A stretch of 15,192 bases of DNA. It comes from CAYXXN01 sp964469055. GTDB lineage: Bacteria > Acidobacteriota > Thermoanaerobaculia > Multivoradales > JAHEKO01. The notes under the pieces are model-generated. The model was not told the origin of the DNA. It did not search any database and saw only the letters and a list, made by a program, of their open reading frames with translations. A program made the translations under genes and the position numbers. The stretch spans positions 1 through 15,192 of the forward strand of contig CAYXXN010000057.1 of assembly GCA_964469055.1 (NCBI GenBank), written 5' to 3'. This document shows positions 6,767 to 13,276 of this stretch, piece by piece (the first letter of the stretch is position 1; each line of letters starts with the position of its first letter).

Positions 6767-7492
6767 GCTCGGTCGCAGCTTGCTCCACACCCATGCGGCG
6801 GGCGCCGACAGCGTGTAGAGCACCGCCAGGGCGAGGAAGATCGCCGTCGGATGGTAGGCGACGACCAGCAGGAGGGCGGCGATCGGCAGAAAAGTGCGGT
6901 AGCTCAGGCGGCGGTGCAGATCGACCTGTTTGAAGCTCGTGTAACGGAAGGTCGAGACCATCAACACGCCCAGCCCTACCAACACCAGGAAGATCAGCGC
7001 CTCGCTCCAACTCTGCCAGTCGTTGTCGGGCGCGAAGAAGAGCAGGGAGGCCAGGGCCGAGCCCGCGGCGGGGGCCGGCAGGCCCACGAACCAGCGACGG
7101 TCGACGATGGCCACCTGGACGTTGAACCTGGCGAGTCGGACGGCACAGCAGACGAGGTAGAAGAGCGGCACGAGCCAGCCGACCCGACCCCGCGCCGACA
7201 GCCCCCACTCGTAGGCCAGCCAAGCCGGCGCGGCACCGAAGGTGAGCACGTCGGCCAGGGAATCGAACTCCCGGCCGAAGGCGCTTTCGGTGCCGGTCAG
7301 CCGGGCGATGCCACCGTCCAGCGTATCGAGGAGGGCGGCGGCGAAGACCAGGAGCGCGGCGGCCTCGAAGTCCCCGCGCAGCCCGCGCACGATCGCGTAG
7401 AAGCCTAGCAGGATGTTGCCGATCGTGAAGACGCTGGGCAGCAGATAGGCGCCGCGGCGCAGGCGCTCGCGGCGCCGCTCGCTGCGCGTCAC
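6752..7492 (-). CDS. pssA: CDP-diacylglycerol-serine O-phosphatidyltransferase
   Basis: This is a 246-aa integral membrane enzyme that makes phosphatidylserine from CDP-diacylglycerol and L-serine, the committed step to phosphatidylethanolamine. The CDP-alcohol phosphatidyltransferase signature is complete: Asp59-Gly60, Ala63-Arg64, Gly73, Asp77 and Asp81 in the segment DGGIARLTGTESAFGREFDS plus LAD. The following DVLTFGAAPA is typical of the PssA subtype rather than PgsA. Several hydrophobic segments follow (about 45-57, 105-118, 165-180, 201-235). The start is GTG 7492, which overlaps the psd stop as GTGA, so the two genes are translationally coupled. The N-terminus is strongly basic (RSERRRERLRR), as expected for a cytoplasmic-facing end. 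It ends at a hairpin shared with the convergent ferritin gene. Confidence 0.96.
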   Translation of the reverse strand: MTRSERRRERLRRGAYLLPSVFTIGNILLGFYAIVRGLRGDFEAAALLVFAAALLDTLDGGIARLTGTESAFGREFDSLADVLTFGAAPAWLAYEWGLSARGRVGWLVPLFYLVCCAVRLARFNVQVAIVDRRWFVGLPAPAAGSALASLLFFAPDNDWQSWSEALIFLVLVGLGVLMVSTFRYTSFKQVDLHRRLSYRTFLPIAALLLVVAYHPTAIFLALAVLYTLSAPAAWVWSKLRPSRRTG

Positions 7493-8124
7493 CGGGGCGC
7501 GCTCCGCGCCACGACCGTCTCGCCCTCGCGCAGGCGCTCGCCCGGGCGGACCGCGATGGCATAGGCAGAAGGTAAGAGCAGGTCGACCCGCGAGCCGAAC
7601 TTGATGAGACCGATCAGCTCGCCACGCGTCAGCCTTTCGCCGGAGTTCCGGTAGCCGACCGTGCGGCGGGCCAGCAAGCCGGCGATCTGGCGCACGCCGA
7701 CGAGCTCGCCGTCGTCGGTACGCAGCACGAGGAGGCGGTTCTCGTTGACCTCACCCGCTTCGGGGCGGAATGCCGCGATCTTGCGGCCCGGTCGAAAGGC
7801 GGTGCGGACCACCTCGCCGGCCACCGGAGCTCGCTGCACGTGAACGTCGAGGACAGATAGGAAGGTCACGATGCGCCGCCAGGTGCCGTCCCCGAGCTCG
7901 GGATCCTCGACCTCGTCGACGAGCAGCACACGGCCGTTCGCCGGCGCCACCACGGCGCGAGGGTCGTTGGGCTCGTGGCGCCGGGGGATGCGGAAGAATA
8001 GCGCCAGCAGGAGGCTCAGGAGGCCGATGCCGAGCCCTACGAGCCAGTGAACGGCGACCGTCAGAACGAGGGCCAGGCCGGCGGCGGGCAGGACGAAGGG
8101 TAGGGCCTCGGCGGCGATGCGCAT
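7489..8124 (-). CDS. psd: Phosphatidylserine decarboxylase proenzyme, short type
   Basis: This is a 211-aa pyruvoyl-dependent membrane enzyme that converts phosphatidylserine to phosphatidylethanolamine. Two hydrophobic N-terminal segments (about 8-24 and 27-44) anchor it, followed by VAPANGRV, VHVQRAPVAG and ENENR-like (VNENR) family motifs. Self-cleavage is expected at Gly177-Ser178 within IKFGSRVDL, giving a small alpha chain of 34 residues with an N-terminal pyruvoyl group. The length and the GS cleavage site (instead of LGST) place it in the short, archaeal-type group common outside proteobacteria. The start is ATG 8124; no strong ribosome site is seen. It lies 21 bp after the small DUF465 gene and overlaps pssA by four bases, so substrate supply and use are encoded together. 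Confidence 0.95.
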   Translation of the reverse strand: MRIAAEALPFVLPAAGLALVLTVAVHWLVGLGIGLLSLLLALFFRIPRRHEPNDPRAVVAPANGRVLLVDEVEDPELGDGTWRRIVTFLSVLDVHVQRAPVAGEVVRTAFRPGRKIAAFRPEAGEVNENRLLVLRTDDGELVGVRQIAGLLARRTVGYRNSGERLTRGELIGLIKFGSRVDLLLPSAYAIAVRPGERLREGETVVARSAPR

Positions 8125-8145
8125 GCGCGCGATCGGCGTCCGGGG

Positions 8146-8382
8146 CTAGACGACGGCCCGCGCCTCGCGGTGCTCGCGCGCGATGGCCTCCATGCGGTCC
8201 TTCAGGAACAGCTTGTGCCGCTTGATCTGCTTTTCCTCGAGCTCGTCGGCTTGCGACAGCAGGGACTTCTGATTCAGCGCGGTCAGCCGCTCGTCGTAGC
8301 TGCGGTGCTCCTCCCACAGGCGGCGGAACTCCGGGTCGGTCTGCAGTAGCTCCTGCTTCAGGGCGTCCTCGAGGTTGGGCAT
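8146..8382 (-). CDS. YdcH/DUF465-family small coiled-coil protein
   Basis: This is a 78-aa protein, highly charged and almost entirely predicted helix, with the family pattern at the C-terminal end: KRHKLFLKDRMEAI (54-67). The family (DUF465, YdcH-like) has no established biochemical function. The start is ATG 8382, with TGGAGG eight bases upstream; the in-frame GTG at 8391 overlaps that ribosome site and is rejected. It is followed by psd after 21 bp on the same strand, so co-transcription with psd-pssA is likely. No signal peptide or membrane segment is visible. Confidence 0.85.
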   Translation of the reverse strand: MPNLEDALKQELLQTDPEFRRLWEEHRSYDERLTALNQKSLLSQADELEEKQIKRHKLFLKDRMEAIAREHREARAVV

Positions 8383-8628
8383 CGACGGCACCTCCAGTCG
8401 GGGGAAGGGAACCCGCCGCGGCCGGCGGGTGGACGAACAGCGATGACGTGAACGCGTCCAGAACCCGCCAAGGGCCTACGCCAGGACCGCATCGACAGGC
8501 CAGTGGCTTCCGGAGGCCCGGCGGCCGCGCGCCGACACCGACGAGGGGCCGAAAAGTCTGCGGGGCACGGGGGGCATCGGACGACGGCGCGAGAATAGCA
8601 CCGGCGGTCCGCACCCGGCAACGAGGTC
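8383..8628. other. 246-bp intergenic gap between tsaB and the DUF465 gene
   Basis: No convincing gene is visible on either strand; the open frames here have Arg/Pro/Cys-rich translations typical of GC-rich noncoding or antisense DNA. On the minus strand it would carry the tsaB 3' UTR and the promoter of the DUF465-psd-pssA group, but I cannot point to a clear -35/-10 pair. It contains one 7-bp inverted repeat (8411-8430) close to the DUF465 ribosome site. No tRNA or SRP RNA core motif was recognised. Confidence 0.5.
8411..8430 (-). repeat. 7-bp inverted repeat upstream of the DUF465 gene
   Basis: ACCCGCC (8411-8417), loop of 6, GGCGGGT (8424-8430). On the minus strand it is followed by a pyrimidine-rich stretch and then the DUF465 ribosome site. 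It could be a terminator for tsaB transcripts or a leader structure for the downstream genes; neither is demonstrated. Confidence 0.4.
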
Positions 8629-9300
8629 TCAGCTCAGCGCCGGCCGCAGGTAGGTGGGCGCGGCGAGCGAAGCTGCGTCGGGGGCCCAGCGGCCACGCCG
8701 ACAGCAGCCCAGGGCGAGTGGCGCCAGCGGGCCGGGCTCGAGCGAGCGCAGTCCCGGTCGTGCAACGGCGGCGACGAGTGGCCCCGAGCCGAAGCCGATG
8801 ACGAGGCAGGGCGATAAGGCGGCGATCTCGGCCGGGCGCCGCAGCCGTGGCTCCTCGATGGCGACGCCCGATCCGCCGCCCGCATAGAGACGGGTGAACC
8901 ACTCGCCGCGGAGGGCGTCGACGACCGCGAGGGTCCTCACCGACGCGGGCTCCGGTGTTGCCGCCGAGGCCAGCACGTCGAAGGTCTCGACCGTGCCCGC
9001 CGGAATCCCGGTGGCCTGGTGCAGCCCCAGCAAGGTGGCCAGGCCGACCCGCAGGCCGGTGAAGCTCCCGGGACCACGCAGTCCGACCAGTGCCTGAAGG
9101 TCGCCCAACTCGAGGCCGGCCTCGGCGAGCGCCTCGGCGATCCAGCGCAGCAGGAAGGCGGAGGAGTGCTGCGGCTCGACGACCCGCAGAGCTGCGAGGT
9201 CGTCGTCGCCAACCGCCACGCTGACCAGCGGCGATCCCGTGTCGACGACGAGCAGCGGGCCGCGGTGGCTCGCGGGTCGCTCGCTATACTGCTCGCCCAT
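8629..9300 (-). CDS. tsaB: tRNA threonylcarbamoyladenosine biosynthesis protein TsaB
   Basis: This is a 223-aa cytoplasmic protein of the ASKHA fold that partners TsaD (with TsaE) to place the threonylcarbamoyl group on A37 of ANN-reading tRNAs. The N-terminal strand LLVVDTGSP (16-24) and the hallmark RGPGSFTGLRVG (75-86) are clear, as is the C-terminal PTYLRPA. The protein lacks the TsaD metal-binding histidines, which separates it from TsaD. The only usual in-frame start near the domain is ATG 9300, whose bases overlap the mutS ATG on the other strand; a GTG at 9321 would extend into mutS. ATG 9300 adds about 15 residues (MGEQYSERPASHRGP) not found in typical TsaB, so a non-canonical internal CTG start cannot be excluded. 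No Shine-Dalgarno is visible. tsaD and tsaE are not in the window. Confidence 0.93.
   Translation of the reverse strand: MGEQYSERPASHRGPLLVVDTGSPLVSVAVGDDDLAALRVVEPQHSSAFLLRWIAEALAEAGLELGDLQALVGLRGPGSFTGLRVGLATLLGLHQATGIPAGTVETFDVLASAATPEPASVRTLAVVDALRGEWFTRLYAGGGSGVAIEEPRLRRPAEIAALSPCLVIGFGSGPLVAAVARPGLRSLEPGPLAPLALGCCRRGRWAPDAASLAAPTYLRPALS
9285..9290 (+). promoter_or_regulatory. Probable -10 box of mutS, 8 nt before the start codon
   Basis: TATACT at 9285-9290 matches five of six -10 consensus bases in otherwise very GC-rich DNA. Only eight bases separate it from ATG 9299, so initiation at the usual distance would fall at or one or two bases before the A of the ATG. No Shine-Dalgarno is present. 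No good -35 is visible. The box lies within the first codons of the divergent tsaB gene. Confidence 0.5.
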
Positions 9301-11908
9301 GCCGAAATCGGGGCAGCTCACCCCGATGCTGCGTCACTATCTCGAGGTCAAGGCGCTGCATCCGGATGCGGTCGTCCTCTACCGCATGGGGGATTTCTAC
9401 GAGGTCTTCTTCGAGGACGCCGTTCGGGTCGCGCCGATTCTGGATGTGGTCCTCACCGCGCGCCAGAAAGGCTCCGAGAACGAGGCGCCGATGTGCGGGG
9501 TGCCGCACCACGCCCTCGAAGTGTATCTCGGCAAGCTGATCCGAGCGGGCTTGAAGGCAGCCGTTTGCGACCAGGTCGAGGACCCGGCGCAGGCCAAGGG
9601 TCTCGTGCGCCGCGAGGTCACACGAGTGGTGACGCCGGGCACGGTCAGCGCGCCCGAGCTGCTCGACAGTCGCCAGGACAACTACCTGGCGAGCGTGGTT
9701 TGGGACGGTGAGCGGGGCGGCGGCGCCTTCCTCGACGTGTCGACCGGCCGCTTCGTGCTGCGCCGGTGGACGCACGCGGAGGAGGCGATCGAGGAGCTCC
9801 GCCTGCTGCGGCCACGCGAGGTGCTCGTGGGCGAGTCGCTCCCCGACGCTCTCGGCGGCTGGCTGGAGCAGCAGGTGGCGAGCCGCACGTCGCTCGCCGG
9901 CGAGCGCTGGGTCGATCGACGCCGCGCCGCCGAGACGTTGGCGAGCCAGTTGGGCGTCGCCACGCTGCGCGGCTTTGACCTCGAGCCAGGAGAGCCCGTT
10001 ACCCTGGCCGGAGCCGCCGTGTTGAGCTACGCGCGCGAGACGCAGCGGAGCGAGCTCGAGCACGTGCGGTCACCCGAGGTGGGAGAGAGCCGTCAGGATC
10101 TGGCGCTCGACGTCACGACCCTCGCCAACCTCGAGGTGCTCCGCAACCAGCGCGACGGCGGCCGGCGAGGATCGCTGCTCGGAGTGCTCGACGTGGCAGT
10201 GACCGCTCCCGGAAGCCGCTTGCTCGCGCGCTGGCTGCAGCGGCCACTGCGCGATCCCGAGCGCATCGAGGAGCGGCTCGCCGCGGTGGCCGAGCTCCTC
10301 GGGGACGAGCCCCGTCGGGAACGCCTGCGCCGCCGGCTGGCCGCGGTCGGCGACCTCGCCCGGCTGCTGGGTCGCGCCGTCCTCGGTAGCCTCACCCCGC
10401 GCGAGGCGGCGGCTCTCCGCGAGACGCTCGGCGCGGCACCCGAGCTACTCGCCGAGTTGGCGGGTGCGGGGGCGCCGCCCCTGCGGCAGATCGCCCTCGT
10501 CGACCCGCTGGTTTCACTAGCCGCCGAGCTCGACCGAGTGCTCGCCGAGGCCCCTCCGGCGGCGGTGCGCGAAGGCGGTGCCATCCGCTCCGGGGTCGAC
10601 GAAGAACTCGACCGCTTGCGCTCGCTGGCCCGCGACAGCAAGGGCCACCTGCTGGAGATCGAACGCCGGGAGCGGGAGCGCACCGGCATCGGATCGCTCA
10701 AGGTGCGCTACAACAAGGTCTTCGGCTACTACCTCGAAGTGACCCAAGCCAACCTGGCCTTGGTACCCGAGGACTACCTGCGCAAACAGACCCTGGTGAA
10801 CGCCGAGCGCTTCATCACGCCGGAGCTCAAGGAGCTCGAGGAGCAGATCCTCACCGCCGAGGAGCGCCAGCTCGAGCTCGAGGCGCGTCACTTCGAGGCC
10901 CTCCGCGTGGGCATCGTGGCCCAGGCGCGTGGCCTCTCGGCACTCGCCGAGGCGCTGGCGACCCTCGACGCCTTGCTCGCCTTCGCGGAGGCGGCGGCCC
11001 GCTACGGTTACGTGCGGCCGCGGGTCACACCGGGGGGCGGCTCGGTGCTCATCGAGGAGGGGCGCCACCCCGTCGTCGAACGGCTGACCGACGAGCCGTT
11101 CGTGCCCAACGATTGCTTACTGGACGCCGAGACCACGCAGATCGTCGTCTTGACCGGCCCCAACATGGGCGGCAAGTCGACCTACCTGCGGCAAGTGGCG
11201 CTGATCGTGCTCATGGCCCAAGCGGGCAGCTTCGTGCCGGCTCGTGCCGCCACCCTGGGCGCCGTCGACCGCATCTTCACTCGAGTCGGCGCCAGCGACG
11301 ACTTGTCGCGCGGTGAGTCCACCTTCATGGTCGAGATGATCGAAACGGCGAGGATCCTGCACCAGGCCACTGCCCGCAGTTTGGTCATCCTCGACGAGGT
11401 GGGTCGCGGGACAGCGACCTTCGATGGCCTCTCGCTCGCCTGGGCCATCGTCGAGCACCTTCACGAGGCACAGCGGCCGCTGACGCTGTTCGCGACCCAC
11501 TATCACGAGCTGACCGAGCTGGCGGCGCTCCTGCCCCGAGTGGCGAACCGGACCATGGCGGTCAAGGAGTGGGAAGAGCGCATCGTTTTTCTCCGCCGGG
11601 TCGTGCCCGGTGCGGCCGACAAGTCGTACGGCCTGCACGTCGCGCGCCTGGCGGGAATTCCCGCCACCGTGGTGCGAAGGGCTCAGGAGGTGCTGGCCAA
11701 CCTCGAGGCACAGGAGTACGACGTCGCCGGCCGTCCGCGGCTGGCCCGCGGTGGCGCCCTGGCTGCCTCCGGCGCCGACCAGCTGCAGCTGTTCGCGCCT
11801 CCGGAGGAGGTGGTCGCGTCCGTGCTCCGCGAGGTCGACCTAGAGCGTTTGTCGCCTCTGGCGGCGCTGAACCTCCTCCACAGCCTCAAGACACGGCTGA
11901 AAGCTTGA
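9299..11908 (+). CDS. mutS: DNA mismatch repair protein MutS
   Basis: This is an 869-aa protein, full length for MutS1. It recognises mismatches and small loops in DNA and recruits MutL. The mismatch-binding Phe-x-Glu motif is Phe33-Tyr34-Glu35 in MGDFYEVFFEDA, followed by NEAPMCGVPHHA. The clamp/core region contains KVRYNKVFGYYLEV. The ATPase has Walker A GPNMGGKST (620-628), the MutS signature TFMVEM, Walker B LVILDEVGRGT (Asp699-Glu700) and FATHYHELTEL. The C-terminus (LERLSPLAALNLLHSLKTRL) is the usual dimer/tetramer helix. The start is ATG 9299; the frame is open to 9239 but that part lies in tsaB and lacks a ribosome site. It is monocistronic, with a -10-like TATACT eight bases before the ATG, so a leaderless mRNA is likely. 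mutL is not in the window. Confidence 0.98.
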   Translation: MPKSGQLTPMLRHYLEVKALHPDAVVLYRMGDFYEVFFEDAVRVAPILDVVLTARQKGSENEAPMCGVPHHALEVYLGKLIRAGLKAAVCDQVEDPAQAKGLVRREVTRVVTPGTVSAPELLDSRQDNYLASVVWDGERGGGAFLDVSTGRFVLRRWTHAEEAIEELRLLRPREVLVGESLPDALGGWLEQQVASRTSLAGERWVDRRRAAETLASQLGVATLRGFDLEPGEPVTLAGAAVLSYARETQRSELEHVRSPEVGESRQDLALDVTTLANLEVLRNQRDGGRRGSLLGVLDVAVTAPGSRLLARWLQRPLRDPERIEERLAAVAELLGDEPRRERLRRRLAAVGDLARLLGRAVLGSLTPREAAALRETLGAAPELLAELAGAGAPPLRQIALVDPLVSLAAELDRVLAEAPPAAVREGGAIRSGVDEELDRLRSLARDSKGHLLEIERRERERTGIGSLKVRYNKVFGYYLEVTQANLALVPEDYLRKQTLVNAERFITPELKELEEQILTAEERQLELEARHFEALRVGIVAQARGLSALAEALATLDALLAFAEAAARYGYVRPRVTPGGGSVLIEEGRHPVVERLTDEPFVPNDCLLDAETTQIVVLTGPNMGGKSTYLRQVALIVLMAQAGSFVPARAATLGAVDRIFTRVGASDDLSRGESTFMVEMIETARILHQATARSLVILDEVGRGTATFDGLSLAWAIVEHLHEAQRPLTLFATHYHELTELAALLPRVANRTMAVKEWEERIVFLRRVVPGAADKSYGLHVARLAGIPATVVRRAQEVLANLEAQEYDVAGRPRLARGGALAASGADQLQLFAPPEEVVASVLREVDLERLSPLAALNLLHSLKTRLKA

Positions 11909-11915
11909 GGAAAGT

Positions 11916-11931
11916 GGGGCGGCGACGCCCC
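11916..11931. terminator. GC hairpin with GCGA tetraloop between convergent mutS and ssb
   Basis: GGGGCG (11916-11921), loop GCGA, CGCCCC (11926-11931) form a perfect 6-bp stem in the 27-bp gap between the mutS and ssb stop codons. On the plus strand the loop fits the GNRA class, which is unusually stable in RNA. There is no U-tract after it on the plus strand; on the minus strand it is followed by ACTTTCC. Confidence 0.55.
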
Positions 11932-11935
11932 GGCG

Positions 11936-12346
11936 TCAGAAGGGGATGTCGTCGTCCGCCGGCGCGCCCTCCGGCTCCGGCCGGCCTTGAGGCTCCCCGG
12001 CCTCGAACCCGTCACCGCCGCGCCCGCCGAGCATCTGGAAGTTGTCGCAGACAATCTCGGTGGTGGTGCGCTTCTCGCCCGAGTTGCGGTCCTCCCAGGA
12101 GCGGGTCTGCAGTCGGCCCTCGACGAAGACCTGCTTGCCCTTGCGCAGGTATTGGCCGGCGATCTCCGCCTGCTTGCCCCAGCAGACGATGCGGTGCCAC
12201 TCGGTCTGCTCCTGGCGGTTGCCCTCGCGGTCCGTCCACCGGCGGTTGGTGGCGAGGGTGAAGTTGGCGACCGGCTGGCCGGAGGGGGTCGTGCGCACCT
12301 CCGGGTCGCGGCCGAGGTTGCCGATCAACATGACCTTGTTGAGCAT
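11936..12346 (-). CDS. ssb: Single-stranded DNA-binding protein
   Basis: This is a 136-aa SSB with an N-terminal OB fold (1-106: NKVMLIGNLGRDPEVR, FTLATNRRWTD, TEWHRIVCWGKQAE, LRKGKQVFVEGRLQTRSW), a short Gly/Glu/Pro-rich linker (107-129) and the acidic tip DDDIPF that recruits replication and repair partners. It binds ssDNA, normally as a tetramer, in replication, recombination and repair. The start is ATG 12346 with GGGAG seven bases upstream. The linker is short compared with E. coli SSB. It diverges from dtd (66 bp between starts) and converges with mutS. It is not flanked by the rpsF-rpsR genes that often accompany replicative ssb, so a second copy elsewhere is possible. Confidence 0.97.
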   Translation of the reverse strand: MLNKVMLIGNLGRDPEVRTTPSGQPVANFTLATNRRWTDREGNRQEQTEWHRIVCWGKQAEIAGQYLRKGKQVFVEGRLQTRSWEDRNSGEKRTTTEIVCDNFQMLGGRGGDGFEAGEPQGRPEPEGAPADDDIPF

Positions 12347-12381
12347 CGCGGATCTCCCGAGTTGTGGCGCGGCGGCCAAAG

Positions 12382-12387
12382 TATCAT
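12382..12387. promoter_or_regulatory. -10-like element in the ssb/dtd divergent gap
   Basis: TATCAT (12382-12387, +) is the only AT-rich stretch in the 66-bp gap and matches five of six -10 bases in the dtd direction. The reverse strand over 12380-12385 reads GATACT, a weaker match facing ssb. No clear -35 is found for either. A shared divergent promoter core is inferred. Confidence 0.3.
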
Positions 12388-12412
12388 TCCTCAGCTCTCT
12401 AGGACGCCAAGC

Positions 12413-12856
12413 GTGCGCGTTGTCTTGCAGCGGGTCTCTTCGGCGGCGGTGCGGGTGGATGGCGAGACCGTGGGCGCCATCGGCCGCGGGGTCGTCGCGC
12501 TGGTCGGCATCGAGCGTGGCGACGGCCCGGCCGTGGTCGCCAGGGCGACGGAGAGGTTGGCCGGGTTGCGCCTCTTCGACGATGGCGAGGGCCGCATGAA
12601 CCTCGACGCCACGGCGGCCGGCGGCTCCTTTCTCGTGGTCTCCCAGCTCACCCTCGCAGCGGCGTTCGACCGCGGCCGTCGGCCTTCGTTCGATGCCGCT
12701 GCGCCCCCGGAGCAGGCCGAGGATCTCCTCACCGCCATGGTCGCCGGCCTGCGGGCCCGCGGATTGACCGTCGCCACCGGGCGCTTCCGCGCCCACATGC
12801 AGGTGGAACTGGTGAACGACGGCCCAGTGACCCTCGTCCTCGACGTGCGGCCCTGA
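12413..12856 (+). CDS. dtd: D-aminoacyl-tRNA deacylase
   Basis: This is a 147-aa protein, the standard Dtd length. It hydrolyses D-amino acids (and glycine mischarged on tRNA-Ala) from tRNA as a homodimer in the cytoplasm. Both signature motifs are present: SQLTLAA (77-83) and VNDGPVTLVLD (134-144), which contains the Gly137-Pro138 cis-proline pair that enforces chiral rejection. The N-terminus MRVVLQRVSSAAVRVDGE is diagnostic. The start is GTG 12413, preceded by AGGA at 12401-12404; the frame is open much further upstream but that part is antisense to ssb. It is monocistronic, divergent from ssb and convergent with the HU gene. Confidence 0.96.
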   Translation: MRVVLQRVSSAAVRVDGETVGAIGRGVVALVGIERGDGPAVVARATERLAGLRLFDDGEGRMNLDATAAGGSFLVVSQLTLAAAFDRGRRPSFDAAAPPEQAEDLLTAMVAGLRARGLTVATGRFRAHMQVELVNDGPVTLVLDVRP

Positions 12857-12876
12857 CGCCCAGCGTGCGATTTCTA

Positions 12877-12892
12877 CCGGCCGCGGCGCCGG
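12877..12892. terminator. 5-bp GC hairpin between convergent dtd and HU genes
   Basis: CCGGC (12877-12881), loop of 6, GCCGG (12888-12892) lie in the 51-bp gap between the stop codons of dtd and the HU gene. No U-tract is present. It is the weakest of the four convergent-junction hairpins. Confidence 0.4.
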
Positions 12893-12907
12893 AACTCACG
12901 GCGCTGG

Positions 12908-13174
12908 TTACAGATTGCGCAGGTCTTTGCCGGGCTTGAAGCGAACGGTCTTGCCGGGCGAGATGGCGACCTCGACCCCGGTCTTCGGATTGCGACCGAC
13001 GCCGCGCTTGCGGTCGCGCACCTGGAAGACGCCGAAGCCGCGCAACTCGATTCGCTTGCCCGCGCAAAGCGCGCTCTTCATCGCTTCGAAGATGCTGTCG
13101 ACGGCGCGGGCGGCCTGAGCGCGGGGCACGTCGGAGGTCTCGGTCACCCGAGTGACGATGTCGGCCTTGATCAT
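12908..13174 (-). CDS. hup: HU/IHF-family DNA-binding protein
   Basis: This is an 88-aa nucleoid protein. The family pattern is complete: MIKADIVTRVTE at the N-terminus, ELRGFGVFQVRDRKRGVGRNP around 43-63, the DNA-intercalating arm RNPKTG (61-66) with the Pro at its tip, and the C-terminal VRFKPGK. It bends and compacts DNA as a dimer. Whether it acts as HU (unspecific) or an IHF subunit (site-specific) cannot be decided from sequence by eye. The start is ATG 13174, with no Shine-Dalgarno in the predicted 14-nt leader. A near-consensus promoter lies just upstream (TTGACA, 18 bp, TACACT with TG extension), consistent with strong expression. Confidence 0.95.
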   Translation of the reverse strand: MIKADIVTRVTETSDVPRAQAARAVDSIFEAMKSALCAGKRIELRGFGVFQVRDRKRGVGRNPKTGVEVAISPGKTVRFKPGKDLRNL

Positions 13175-13194
13175 GGCGCGGCGCGGGACGGCGG

Positions 13195-13224
13195 AGTGTA
13201 GCAACGGCATTTCCGAGCTGTCAA
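13195..13224 (-). promoter_or_regulatory. Near-consensus sigma70-type promoter of the HU gene
   Basis: On the minus strand a perfect -35 TTGACA (13224-13219) is followed by 18 bp and TACACT (13200-13195), with TGC just before the -10 giving an extended -10. Predicted transcription start near 13188, about 14 nt before ATG 13174. It is the best -35/-10 pair in the window. Confidence 0.7.
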
Positions 13225-13250
13225 ACAAAAGATGCGCTTGGAGTTAGCGC
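13221..13250 (-). terminator. Possible intrinsic terminator after the MshEN-domain gene
   Basis: Reading the minus strand, GCGCT (13250-13246), a 7-nt loop and AGCGC (13238-13234) are followed by ATCTTTTGTTTGA. The stem is short (5 bp) but the T-rich tract is striking in this DNA. It lies 26 bp after the stop codon of the upstream gene and its tract overlaps the HU -35 box. Confidence 0.4.
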
Positions 13251-13276
13251 TCTGCGACAGGAGGCGGAGCGGAGCC

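Noticed and set aside
8358..8621. 87-codon minus-strand frame in the tsaB/DUF465 gap
   Set aside because: Arg/Pro/Cys-rich composition without family pattern, no ribosome site, and it runs into the well-supported DUF465 gene.
11987..12412. Upstream extension of the dtd reading frame
   Set aside because: This part is antisense to ssb, and Dtd proteins begin at the MRVVLQRVSSAAV segment coded from GTG 12413.
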